Shown one piece after another: positions 25,003 to 33,590 of a stretch of DNA of 64,000 bases. Made by a program: the position numbers and the translations under genes. Each line of letters begins with the position of its first letter. The stretch's first letter is position 1. Source of the DNA: Phoenicibacter sp963592435 (GTDB taxonomy: Bacteria > Actinomycetota > Coriobacteriia > Coriobacteriales > Eggerthellaceae); the NCBI GenBank assembly GCA_963592435.1, contig CAVAWT010000001.1:62001-126000 (forward strand). The letters run 5' to 3'. The notes beneath the pieces were generated by a model that was not told the origin of the DNA, did no database searches, and was given only the letters and a program-made list of their open reading frames with translations.

Positions 25003-25737
25003 TCATTCGATGTCATTAAGTATGCTTTGAGCTTGCAAAACTGCTTTCATGACATTTTCATAATTCATCCTCGTTGGTCCAATAACAGCAACAACTCCTC
25101 CGTCGAATTCGTTCCCAAAGCAAGCCGTCACAATTGAAACTCCATTTAAGTTTCTTGTTTCGTTTTCATGCCCAATTTTTACTGCAAGAGCATCTCCCTC
25201 GCTTGTTGCGTTCAAAACACGGTAAAGCACAGTGTCATCTTCCAATATCTCCATGATTGGAACCAAATTTGCAGACTCTTTAAACTCTGGTTGTCGCATC
25301 ATTGAAGATATACCACGTTTAGAAATGTGTGAGTAGCTCTCCTTATCTCTGTTAGACGAAATGATTGAAAGGTTGTGAGTAATGCCTGCAAGATGCTTAG
25401 AAATTTCTTCAAGCATTCCATCTATTTCGTCTGCGCTTTTCCTTATTTCAGACATATAGGGCTCAAATTCATCTTCTTCTTCGTCATCGAATTCGTTGTC
25501 AAAAAGAAAATCCACGAATTCACGATATCCCGCTTCAGTTGGAATTCTGCCAGCAGAAGTGTGAGGTTGGGTGATGTAGCCACATTCTTCCAAGAAATTA
25601 AGATCGTTTCTCACAGTTGCAGAACTTACATCCACGTCGTAATTATCAACGATAGTTTTTGACCCTACGGGCACAGCGCGATGTATATACTCCTCGATGA
25701 GCGCTCTTAAAATAATCTGTCTTCTGTCTGATAGCAT
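25003..25737 (-). CDS. hrcA: heat-inducible transcription repressor HrcA (short form)
   Basis: Repressor of CIRCE-controlled heat-shock genes. The N-terminal winged helix is typical (MLSDRRQIILRALIEEYI, then VGSKTIVDNYDVDVSSATVR and PHTSAGRIPTEAGYREFVD). The protein has only 244 residues where HrcA usually has about 320-350; the C-terminal GAF-like domain ends properly (VVAVIGPTRMNYENVM is the conserved IGPxRMxY motif) but the middle, with the dimerisation insert, is much reduced and contains a very acidic run (FDDEEEDEFEP). A perfect CIRCE lies 20 bases upstream, so it should repress itself. Confidence 0.92.
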   Translation of the reverse strand: MLSDRRQIILRALIEEYIHRAVPVGSKTIVDNYDVDVSSATVRNDLNFLEECGYITQPHTSAGRIPTEAGYREFVDFLFDNEFDDEEEDEFEPYMSEIRKSADEIDGMLEEISKHLAGITHNLSIISSNRDKESYSHISKRGISSMMRQPEFKESANLVPIMEILEDDTVLYRVLNATSEGDALAVKIGHENETRNLNGVSIVTACFGNEFDGGVVAVIGPTRMNYENVMKAVLQAQSILNDIE

Positions 25738-25756
25738 CTAAATCACCAAACTCATT

Positions 25757-25783
25757 TTAGCACTCTAAAGGCTTGAGTGCTAA
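25757..25783 (-). promoter_or_regulatory. CIRCE operator of hrcA-dnaJ
   Basis: Perfect match to the consensus TTAGCACTC-N9-GAGTGCTAA: left arm 25757-25765, spacer 25766-25774, right arm 25775-25783. It lies 20 bases before hrcA and is the binding site of HrcA itself. Confidence 0.97.
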
Positions 25784-25825
25784 TTTTGAAAAGAAATACA
25801 CCGTGTGAGTTATAAAATTTCTCTA

Positions 25826-26935
25826 TTAAGCTAAATCGAATATCTCGCCATAGAGTTCGTTGCCGCAAAGCCAACCTTTGTGCGTTGGAACATACGCAGA
25901 ATTTTTATGAGCTATTAAGCCTCTATCTTCCAGATCCACTAGGGTGTCATTGAGTGCAGGCAAAAACTCAGAAGCTTTTTTTATTCGCTCATCGCTAACG
26001 CCCTTGCTCATCCTGAAGCCAAGCATAACATCTTCTGCTTCCATTTGCGCCTTATTTAGGTCATCCGTGACAACTCCATCTTGAATTCGCATACGACGCT
26101 CACTGTTTTGCGTCATCGTAGCTGCACTCTTGCCAAAACCGATGTAAGGAATCCCTTGCCAGTATGAACAGTTGTGCTTTGATTCAAAACCAGGCAATGC
26201 ATAAGAGGCGACCTCATAGCGCTCAAAATTTGCGTCGCTTAAAATTTTAGCAGCAGCATCCATCATGTCTGCCTGCAAGTCGTCGTCAGGCAAGTTCAAT
26301 TTTCCACGCATTGCTAGTTTGTAAAACTTAGTGTTCTCTTCAATCGTTAAAGGATAGATGCTAATGTGTTGAACTTGTGCGTCAATTGCCGTTTTTAAGT
26401 CTTCTTCCCACATGCTTAAAGTTTGATTAGACAGACCACACATTAAGTCGATGCTGACATTTTCAAAACGCGTTTTTGCAATTTCAATTGCCTTTTTCGC
26501 AACTTGAACGTCGTGAATTCTTCCAAGGTTTGCAAGCATTTCGTCATTAAAAGACTGCACTCCCAAACTTATGCGATTTACTCCAAGGGCATAAACGTCT
26601 TTAACAATTTCTTCCGTTAAGGATTCGGGGTTTGCCTCAATCGTGAACTCTGCAATGTTTTGCATGTAGAGTGTTGTCGTGAGAAAATATGCAAGTTCGA
26701 CGAGCTTGTCATGACCTATGTGGGTTGGAGTTCCTCCGCCAATGTAGACAGTTTCAATTTTTTCGAGTTTGCCTTGGCTGGAAGCCTCACGGATGTCGAG
26801 AATCAATTTGTCAAGATATTTTCTTATTGCCCTTGAGTCACGATCGCACGCCTCAGTTGCAAAATCGCAGTATGCACATCTTCTCTTACAGAAAGGAATG
26901 TGAACATACATTGCTTTATATGGGTCATATAGCAT
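25826..26935 (-). CDS. hemW: HemW-like radical SAM protein (coproporphyrinogen III oxidase-like)
   Basis: Radical-SAM protein of the HemN/HemW family. HemW is a heme chaperone, not the oxidase; the start CKRRCAYCDF has the CxxxCxxC cluster motif followed directly by Asp-Phe, as in HemW. Other family marks are YIGGGTPTHIG and RISLGVQSFNDEML. The ATG at 26935 is chosen because GAGGAG lies 8 bases upstream; the longer frame at 26950 begins with a TTG inside that ribosome site. The 369-residue length is normal. It overlaps dus by 11 bases. The gene is next to hrcA in many Gram-positives. Confidence 0.9.
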   Translation of the reverse strand: MLYDPYKAMYVHIPFCKRRCAYCDFATEACDRDSRAIRKYLDKLILDIREASSQGKLEKIETVYIGGGTPTHIGHDKLVELAYFLTTTLYMQNIAEFTIEANPESLTEEIVKDVYALGVNRISLGVQSFNDEMLANLGRIHDVQVAKKAIEIAKTRFENVSIDLMCGLSNQTLSMWEEDLKTAIDAQVQHISIYPLTIEENTKFYKLAMRGKLNLPDDDLQADMMDAAAKILSDANFERYEVASYALPGFESKHNCSYWQGIPYIGFGKSAATMTQNSERRMRIQDGVVTDDLNKAQMEAEDVMLGFRMSKGVSDERIKKASEFLPALNDTLVDLEDRGLIAHKNSAYVPTHKGWLCGNELYGEIFDLA

Positions 26936-27899
26936 TGTTGTTCTCCTCAATTAAGTTTTCAAAAATTGCAACAAAATCCTCTTTTGTGGTAGCTTCGCAA
27001 ATTTGCTTTCTTGCAACTCGTGCACCTGGAATTCCTTCACAGTAGTTCATTGCTTGCTTCCTAAACTGCAAATACGAAATGCCACTGTGCTCGTCTTTCA
27101 AATTTTCTATCAGTTTCACATGTTTAATTGCTACTTTCATTTTATCTTTAACTGATGCTTCTTTCGGTTCGTTTCCTTGCAGGAATTCCTTGATTTGCTT
27201 GAATATGAGTGGATTTTTGGAAGCTCCCCTTGCAACAAGGACGGCATCACAATGAGTCTCATTTTTGATGTTCACATAATCTTGCCAAGAAAAAACATCA
27301 CCGTTTCCAACAACTGGAATTGAAACTGAGCATTTTACGCGTTTAATCGCGGTCCAATCGCTCTTTCCTTTGTAGTATTGCATGGCGTAGCGTCCATGAA
27401 CACAAATTGCATCCGCTCCTGCTTGTTCGACTGCTTTCGCAAATTCTGCACATGTCTCGTCACCATCGTTATAACCTCTTCGAAATTTAACTGTTACAGG
27501 AACTTTGATGGATTGTTTCACTTTGGACACAATTTCAGAGGCTAGCGATGGATCTTTCATCAACGCTGCGCCATCGCCTTTTTTAACAATCTTCCTCGCA
27601 GGGCATCCCATGTTGATGTCAACATGAGACAGCTTCTCTCCCAGTTCTTGTTCAATAGATTTAGCTTGGTCAGCCAGCACATTTGAATTGTGTCCAAAAA
27701 GTTGCACGCCTAATGCTTTTTCTTCGACAATCGAATCAATTAGACTGTGTGTTTTTGAATGCGCATAGGAAAGCCCCATTGCACTCACCATTTCGGAATA
27801 TGCAAGGTCACAACCGAGCTCCTCGCAAATGAGCCTGAAAGGAAGGTTTGTGATGCCTGCCATTGGTGCAAGCATCACGTCATATTTATTAAAAAGCAT
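26925..27899 (-). CDS. dus: tRNA-dihydrouridine synthase (DusB-like)
   Basis: FMN enzyme that reduces uridine in tRNA D-loops with NADPH. The 324-residue protein shows the TIM-barrel motifs MLAPMAGITNLPFR at the start, NMGCPARKIVKKGDGAAL with the catalytic Cys, VKFRRGYND and VPVVGNGDVFSW. The C-terminal helical RNA-binding part contains FRKQAMNYCEGIPGA. Six bases separate it from pgk upstream. Confidence 0.93.
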   Translation of the reverse strand: MLFNKYDVMLAPMAGITNLPFRLICEELGCDLAYSEMVSAMGLSYAHSKTHSLIDSIVEEKALGVQLFGHNSNVLADQAKSIEQELGEKLSHVDINMGCPARKIVKKGDGAALMKDPSLASEIVSKVKQSIKVPVTVKFRRGYNDGDETCAEFAKAVEQAGADAICVHGRYAMQYYKGKSDWTAIKRVKCSVSIPVVGNGDVFSWQDYVNIKNETHCDAVLVARGASKNPLIFKQIKEFLQGNEPKEASVKDKMKVAIKHVKLIENLKDEHSGISYLQFRKQAMNYCEGIPGARVARKQICEATTKEDFVAIFENLIEENNNAI

Positions 27900-27905
27900 A
27901 TAAGT

Positions 27906-29081
27906 TTAGCCTAGAGCAACAACTCCAGGTAAATCGTCACCTTGAACAAGTTCCATAGAAGCACCGCCACCTGTGGAAATAAATGACATCTTGTCACTTA
28001 AATTGAACTTATTGACAGCGGCAACTGAGTCTCCCCCGCCGATGATAGTTTGTGCATTTGCATTCTCTGCAAGTGCTTCTGCAACCTTCTTAGTGCCTGT
28101 TGCAAAGTCATCAATTTCGAAGACGCCCATGGGTCCATTCCAGAATATGCAAGACGCACTCTCAATTGCTTTTTGGTAGTTCTCCACAGTTTTAGGACCA
28201 ATGTCGAGGCCCATCATGTCAAATTCAATGTCATAGGCATTGCAAATTCTTGTTTCAACGCCTGGTTCAATCTTTGCTGCGCAGACAACATCAACTGGCA
28301 AAAGGAGCACACAATTGTTGTTTTTTGCTTTTTCAAGCATTTCTTTGCAATTGTCAACCCAATCATCTTCCACCAAAGAGGCACCAACATTTGCACCTTG
28401 AGCTTTTAGAAAAGTGAAGCACATTGCACCACCAACGATGATTGTGTCTGCCTTGTTAATGAGGTTGTCGATGACCTTTATTTTGTCTGAAACTTTTGAA
28501 CCGCCTAAAACTGCAACAAAAGGGCGTTTAGGGTCATCGAGCATGCCCTTGATGGTTTTCACTTCTTCAGAGAGCAAATAGCCTGCATAAGATGGTAAAT
28601 AGTTAGCAATTCCAGCAGTTGAAGCGTGTGCTCTGTGAGCGGTGCCAAAAGCGTCGTTTACGTAAGCATCTGCTAAAAGGGCGAGTTCACTTGCAAACTT
28701 TTCATCATTTTTCTTCTCGCGGGCATCAAAGCGTAAGTTTTCAAGGACAAGGATATCGCCGTCTCCCATGGCAGCAATCTTATCAACTGCACCTTCACCA
28801 ATTATGTCCTTTGAGAATGCAACAGGTCGTCCAATCAAGTCGGAGAGCTTCATTGCTGCAGGTTGAAGAGAAAATTCGGGCTCGTACCCATCACCTTTTG
28901 GACGGCCGAGGTGGCTCATTAAAATAACTTTAGCTCCGTCGTTAACGAGCTTTTTTATTGTTGGAATCGCTCTGCGAATTCGAGTGTCATCCGCAACTGT
29001 GCCTTCATTCATTGGAACGTTAAAGTCAACTCGAACGATGACTTTCTTGCCATTAAAATTCGCATCATCAATTGTTTTCAT
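27906..29081 (-). CDS. pgk: phosphoglycerate kinase
   Basis: Glycolytic enzyme making ATP from 1,3-bisphosphoglycerate. 391 residues, near normal. It has the N-terminal VIVRVDFNVPMNEG motif, SHLGRPKGDGYEP, the hinge region LGGSKVSDKI and the nucleotide-binding GGGDSVAAV near the C-terminus. It lies 21 bases downstream of gap and is probably co-transcribed with it. Confidence 0.97.
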   Translation of the reverse strand: MKTIDDANFNGKKVIVRVDFNVPMNEGTVADDTRIRRAIPTIKKLVNDGAKVILMSHLGRPKGDGYEPEFSLQPAAMKLSDLIGRPVAFSKDIIGEGAVDKIAAMGDGDILVLENLRFDAREKKNDEKFASELALLADAYVNDAFGTAHRAHASTAGIANYLPSYAGYLLSEEVKTIKGMLDDPKRPFVAVLGGSKVSDKIKVIDNLINKADTIIVGGAMCFTFLKAQGANVGASLVEDDWVDNCKEMLEKAKNNNCVLLLPVDVVCAAKIEPGVETRICNAYDIEFDMMGLDIGPKTVENYQKAIESASCIFWNGPMGVFEIDDFATGTKKVAEALAENANAQTIIGGGDSVAAVNKFNLSDKMSFISTGGGASMELVQGDDLPGVVALG

Positions 29082-29102
29082 GAACTCTCCTAAAGTTTGT
29101 AA

Positions 29103-30104
29103 CTAAAGAACAATGCCTGCAAGGTCTGCAACGCGGTTTGAATAACCCCATTCATTGTCGTACCAGCTTACAACTTTAACAAGATTCGACTTCTCACCTA
29201 ACACCATTGTGAGGCCAGAATCGAAGATTGATGAGGCAGAATTGCCAACAATGTCAATTGAGACGATTGGGTCTTCAGTGTATGCCAAAACGCCTTTCAT
29301 GTCGCCATCCGCTGCTTTCTTCATGGCAGAGTTAATCTCGTCTTTTGTCACTTCACGCTCTAGTTCGACTGTGAGGTCGACCATAGAACCATCTGGTGTT
29401 GGTACGCGAGTTGCGAACCCGTCGAGTTTACCTTTTAAGTCAGGCAGAACAAGCGCCACTGCTCGAGCAGCACCAGTTGTTGTTGGAATCATTGACATTG
29501 CAGCGCTTCTTGCACGACGAAGATCCTTGTGTGGAAGGTCCAAAATGCGCTGGTCGTTGGTGTATGCATGAATCGTGTTCATGAAACCGCGCTTAATTCC
29601 GAAGTTGTCGAGCAACACTTTTGCAACTGGAGCAAGGCAGTTAGTTGTGCATGATGCGTTTGAGATGATGTTGTGCTTGCTTGCATCGTACTCTTTGTCG
29701 TTTACTCCCATAACAAAAGTGCCATCGATGTCTTTACCTGGGCAAGTGATGATAACTTTCTTCGCTCCTGCTTCAATGTGTGCATTTGCAGTGTCACCAG
29801 TTTTGAAAATGCCTGTGGACTCGATAACAACTTCAACACCCAACTCTTTCCAAGGGAGGTTTTTAGGGTCGCGTTCAGAGAGCACCTTACATGCGTGACC
29901 GTCTGCAACAAAACCATCGTCAGTTGTTTTAACGTCATCGAAGAAAATGCCGTGAACAGAGTCATATTTCAAGAGATGTGTCATTGTTTTAATGTCACCT
30001 AAGTCATTTACTGCGACAACTTCAAACTTTGGATTATTCACCATTGCGCGGTAGACCAAGCGACCAATTCTGCCAAAACCGTTGATTCCTACCTTAATAG
30101 ACAT
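29103..30104 (-). CDS. gap: glyceraldehyde-3-phosphate dehydrogenase
   Basis: Oxidises glyceraldehyde-3-phosphate to 1,3-bisphosphoglycerate with NAD+. The 333-residue protein starts with GINGFGRIGRLVYRA (Rossmann fold) and has the catalytic SNASCTTNCLAP with Cys at about 151. Asp33-equivalent (VNDLGD) favours NAD+ over NADP+. AAGGAG lies 7 bases before the ATG, and a consensus -10 (TATAAT) with an inverted repeat lies further upstream. Confidence 0.97.
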   Translation of the reverse strand: MSIKVGINGFGRIGRLVYRAMVNNPKFEVVAVNDLGDIKTMTHLLKYDSVHGIFFDDVKTTDDGFVADGHACKVLSERDPKNLPWKELGVEVVIESTGIFKTGDTANAHIEAGAKKVIITCPGKDIDGTFVMGVNDKEYDASKHNIISNASCTTNCLAPVAKVLLDNFGIKRGFMNTIHAYTNDQRILDLPHKDLRRARSAAMSMIPTTTGAARAVALVLPDLKGKLDGFATRVPTPDGSMVDLTVELEREVTKDEINSAMKKAADGDMKGVLAYTEDPIVSIDIVGNSASSIFDSGLTMVLGEKSNLVKVVSWYDNEWGYSNRVADLAGIVL

Positions 30105-30145
30105 AAATTCACTCCTTTTAGTATCAAGAATTTAAAATGTTAATA

Positions 30146-30185
30146 ACACTTTTCAATTATAGTGCAAAAAAATTATTGAAAGTGT
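30146..30185 (-). promoter_or_regulatory. gap promoter with flanking inverted repeat
   Basis: On the minus strand TATAAT reads at 30161-30156. Around it lies an imperfect inverted repeat: ACACTTTTCAAT at 30146-30157 and ATTGAAAGTGT at 30175-30185 (pairing 11 bases with one bulged T). The -35 is not clear. The repeat could be the operator of a glycolytic regulator; which one cannot be told. Confidence 0.45.
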
Positions 30186-30227
30186 GTTCGAGCGAAATCG
30201 AGTGCTAAACGGCGACACAAGCTTCTT

Positions 30228-33107
30228 TTAAAGCATCTTTTTTAAGAATTGACCAGTGTATGAAGATTCGCACTTTGCAACTTGCTCAGGAGTTCCACTA
30301 ACAACAACCTCGCCTCCGCCTTCTCCACCTTCAGGTCCAAGGTCAACAATCCAGTCAGCGCATTTTATTACATCCAAGTTGTGTTCGATGACAAGGACTG
30401 TGTTTCCTTTATCAACGAGTGCCTGCAAAACAACTAAGAGCTGCCTCACATCGTCAAAATGAAGACCTGTTGTTGGCTCATCCAAAATGTAGAAAGTCTT
30501 GCCAGTTTGCTTCTTTTGGAGCTCACTTGCGAGTTTGACACGCTGAGCTTCTCCGCCTGACAGGGTCGTTGCACCTTGACCAAGGCGGATGTAGCCCAAA
30601 CCAACGTCGTGAAGCGTTTGTAACTTACGCTTGATTGCAGGGATGTTGCAGAAAAACTCAAGAGCTTCATCAACTGTCATTTCCAAAACGTCATAGATGT
30701 TTTTACCGCGATATTCAACAGTTAGAGTTTCATTGTTATAACGCTTTCCACCACACTGTTCGCAAGGCACGTAAATGTCAGGCAAGAAGTGCATTTCAAT
30801 TTTTATTTGCCCATCACCCTTGCAAGCCTCACACCTACCATTTTGAACATTGAAAGAAAAGCGACCGGGACCATAACCTTTTGCTTTTGAATCTGGAGTG
30901 GAAGCAAAGAGTTTTCTGACGTCATCCCAAAGTCCAACGTATGTCGCAGGGTTAGACCTTGGAGTTCTTCCAATTGGACTTTGGTCTATAGATATTAGTT
31001 TATCGAGTTTGTCAATTCCTGAAATTTTTTTATAATCGCCACTTTTTTTGTGTGCGTGATTTAATTTGTTAGCTAAAATAGGTGACAAAGTGTCAATTAT
31101 TAATGAACTTTTGCCAGAACCAGAAACTCCTGTCACAACTGAAAGTGTGCCAAGCGGTATTTTTACATCGATATTTTTTAAGTTGTTTTGAGACGCTCCA
31201 GTTAATTTTAAATAACCTGAGCTTGCCTTTCTTCTGTCACTTGGGACTTCAATGCATTTTTTGCCAGTTATGTAGTCAGCAGTCAGAGAGTTTTTCGCCT
31301 TACAAATCTTCTTCAAATCTCCACAAGCGACAACTTCGCCACCATGCTCCCCTGCGCGTGGACCCATGTCAACGATGAAATCGGCACTTCTAATTGTGTC
31401 TTCGTCGTGTTCAACAACTAAAACAGTGTTTCCAAGGTCTCGAAGGTGTTTAAGCTGCGCTATCAGTCGATCGTTGTCGCGCTGATGAAGTCCAATTGAA
31501 GGTTCATCGAGGATGTAGAGAACACCAACGAGCCCTGAACCGATCTGAGTTGCAAGACGAATGCGCTGAGATTCTCCTCCAGACAGTGTCGAAGTCGCGC
31601 GGTCAAGGGTTAGATAATCGAGACCAACGCTTACCAAAAAGTTAAGGCGAGCACAAATTTCTTTCAAAATTGGGCTAGCGATTTCTGCCTGAGCTCCTTC
31701 AAATTTGAGGTTTTTGAAAAATTCCAAGCCTTCTTTTGATGACATTTCGCAAACATCAATTATCGACTTATCTTTAATTGTGACAGCAAGAATTTCAGGT
31801 TTTAAGCGTCTACCATGGCAAGTCTGACATGGAACAATTGAGAAATATTTTGCAAGTTTTTCGCGTTGTTTGTCACTCGATGCATCCATATATCTCTCTT
31901 CGACAGCTGCAAGCACGCCTTCCCATGTTTTTGACCAATAAGTGTTTCTTCCGTCGAGCGTGTGATAGTCAACTCTTATCCGTGTTTGCCCCAAACCAAA
32001 CATTAAAGCGTTTTTTGTTGCTTTCTTTAATTTTGAATAGGGCGTCGTCGGTTTTTCTCCCATATGTTTTAAAACTGCTCGAATGAGTTGTGGATAATAA
32101 TTGCCATTTCTGAAAGGCTCGATTGCGCCTTCTGCGATTGACAGTTCAGGATTTGGAACGATTAAATCAGGGTCAGGCTCTTCTTTTGATCCAATACCTA
32201 AACATTCTGGGCAAGAACCATAAGGAGCATTAAACGAAAAATCTCGAGGTTCAAGATTGTTGAGCGAAAATCCATGCTCAGGACATGCAAGGGCAAGTGA
32301 ATAGAGGTGTTCGTCTTGCGGGAGCTCGCTTGTGGCGCCACTCTTTATCGTTGTTTCATCTTTTTGTTTTTTACCTTTTTCAGTAATTTTTACTAAGACT
32401 TGGTGATCTGAAATTTTAGTGGCACTCTCAATGGCTTCTGCCAAGCGAGATCTGCTTGCTTCATCAACTTTAACTCTGTCAACAACAACATCGATAAAAT
32501 GCTTAATTTGTTTATCAAGCTTAATTTCGTCACCTTCTAGCTTAGTGATTTTTCCATCGATGCGAACGCGCGTGAAACCTTCCTTCAAAAGATCTGAAAA
32601 AAGATTTGTGAACTCACCTTTTCGACCCAAAACGACTGGAGCCATAATGATGGCGACACTGTTATCATCCTTTTTTAATTTCAAAACTTCATCAACAACC
32701 TCGTCAGTCGTTTGTTCTTTAACAACTTTGCCACAAACAGGACAATGAGCAACGCCACACCTTGCGAACAAAAGACGAAGGTAGTCATAAATCTCAGTTG
32801 TCGTCCCAACTGTCGATCTTGGATTTTTAGAAGTTGTTTTCTGGTCTATCGAAACTGCAGGCGAAAGTCCATCGATTGAGTCAACGTCAGGCTTGTTTGC
32901 TTGACCCAAAAACATTCTTGCATAAGAAGATAGCGATTCAACATATCGCCTTTGACCTTCAGCATAAATCGTATCAAACGCTAAAGATGACTTACCAGAG
33001 CCTGAAAGTCCAGTAATGACAACAAATTTATCACGAGGAATCGTGACATCAACGTCTTTTAAATTATGTTGCCTAGCTCCTTTTACTATTATGTTTTTGT
33101 TTGCCAT
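30228..33107 (-). CDS. uvrA: excinuclease ABC subunit UvrA
   Basis: Damage-recognition ATPase of nucleotide excision repair. The protein has about 959 residues. The first ABC half has Walker A GLSGSGKSS near 33-41 and the RRYVESLSSYARMFL segment; zinc modules CPVCGKV and CPEC..C-type motifs follow; the signature LSGGESQRIRLA and the second Walker A GVSGSGKSSL, the C-terminal zinc finger (CEACKGDGQIKIEMHFLPD) and LSGGEAQRVKLA are all present. The ATG at 33107 is chosen; a GTG two codons earlier lies inside AAGGTG. uvrB and uvrC are not in the window. Promoter: see separate entry. Confidence 0.96.
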   Translation of the reverse strand: MANKNIIVKGARQHNLKDVDVTIPRDKFVVITGLSGSGKSSLAFDTIYAEGQRRYVESLSSYARMFLGQANKPDVDSIDGLSPAVSIDQKTTSKNPRSTVGTTTEIYDYLRLLFARCGVAHCPVCGKVVKEQTTDEVVDEVLKLKKDDNSVAIIMAPVVLGRKGEFTNLFSDLLKEGFTRVRIDGKITKLEGDEIKLDKQIKHFIDVVVDRVKVDEASRSRLAEAIESATKISDHQVLVKITEKGKKQKDETTIKSGATSELPQDEHLYSLALACPEHGFSLNNLEPRDFSFNAPYGSCPECLGIGSKEEPDPDLIVPNPELSIAEGAIEPFRNGNYYPQLIRAVLKHMGEKPTTPYSKLKKATKNALMFGLGQTRIRVDYHTLDGRNTYWSKTWEGVLAAVEERYMDASSDKQREKLAKYFSIVPCQTCHGRRLKPEILAVTIKDKSIIDVCEMSSKEGLEFFKNLKFEGAQAEIASPILKEICARLNFLVSVGLDYLTLDRATSTLSGGESQRIRLATQIGSGLVGVLYILDEPSIGLHQRDNDRLIAQLKHLRDLGNTVLVVEHDEDTIRSADFIVDMGPRAGEHGGEVVACGDLKKICKAKNSLTADYITGKKCIEVPSDRRKASSGYLKLTGASQNNLKNIDVKIPLGTLSVVTGVSGSGKSSLIIDTLSPILANKLNHAHKKSGDYKKISGIDKLDKLISIDQSPIGRTPRSNPATYVGLWDDVRKLFASTPDSKAKGYGPGRFSFNVQNGRCEACKGDGQIKIEMHFLPDIYVPCEQCGGKRYNNETLTVEYRGKNIYDVLEMTVDEALEFFCNIPAIKRKLQTLHDVGLGYIRLGQGATTLSGGEAQRVKLASELQKKQTGKTFYILDEPTTGLHFDDVRQLLVVLQALVDKGNTVLVIEHNLDVIKCADWIVDLGPEGGEGGGEVVVSGTPEQVAKCESSYTGQFLKKML

Positions 33108-33144
33108 GTTCACCTTGCATAATCAGTTTTTGTGTGTGTGTCAA
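33108..33144 (-). promoter_or_regulatory. uvrA promoter, nearly leaderless
   Basis: On the minus strand a consensus -35 TTGACA (33144-33139) is 17 bases from TATGCA (33121-33116). The predicted start of transcription is about 33109, two bases before the ATG. No GAAC-N4-GTTC or similar SOS box is seen over the promoter. Confidence 0.5.
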
Positions 33145-33184
33145 TGCTTGAACACTTAATTTTAGCTTAAATGACGCTAAAAAG

Positions 33185-33235
33185 ATGTCTGACACCTTTT
33201 GTCGCGTTTGATAAATCATGTCTGACACCCTTTGT
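33185..33235. repeat. pair of 18-bp direct repeats upstream of uvrA
   Basis: ATGTCTGACACCTTTTGT starts at 33185 and ATGTCTGACACCCTTTGT at 33218; they differ at one position and are 33 bases apart (about three helix turns). Each contains the short palindrome TGTC-T-GACA. They lie between hypA and uvrA. The 12-base core also occurs inside two coding regions (16575 and 21321). Confidence 0.6.
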
Positions 33236-33242
33236 AAGAAAT

Positions 33243-33590
33243 TTAAGTCGCTTCGACTCGTTCAACAATGAATTCGTTTCCAGAAATAAGTAACGTTTTG
33301 TCACTTAAGCAGTAAGGGCACTTTCTTCCATACTCAACAGTTTCGTAAGTTTTTCCACAATTTTCGCAGTGTGTCATCGCTTTTACAGTTTCGATTCGGA
33401 GCTCACACTTTTTCATATTATCCCGTTTTGAAACTGCCCAATTCCAGCAATCTCGCAGGAGATGGGGAACAACTCCAGAAACTTCGCCGAGCTTAATCGT
33501 CACGCAGTCAACATGAGTGATGTCGTCTCGTTCATTAATTGCGTCTTGAACTGCATCTATTGCATAAAAGACAACACCAAGCTCATGCAT
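33243..33590 (-). CDS. hypA: hydrogenase nickel incorporation protein HypA
   Basis: Nickel chaperone that, with HypB, delivers Ni to the hydrogenase large subunit. The 115-residue protein begins with the invariant Met-His-Glu (MHELGVV), whose His2 binds nickel, and has the zinc site C75-x2-C78 and C91-x2-C94. The upstream oxidoreductase gene ends one base before its ATG (TAAATG), so they form one operon. Given its role, the client is very probably the Ech hydrogenase at 7643-12932. HypB, C, D, E and F are not in the window. Confidence 0.95.
   Translation of the reverse strand: MHELGVVFYAIDAVQDAINERDDITHVDCVTIKLGEVSGVVPHLLRDCWNWAVSKRDNMKKCELRIETVKAMTHCENCGKTYETVEYGRKCPYCLSDKTLLISGNEFIVERVEAT

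Noticed and set aside
30199..30207. GAGTGCTAA half of a CIRCE near the gap promoter.
   Set aside because: The matching TTAGCACTC arm at 9 bases is missing; a single 9-base half is not an operator.
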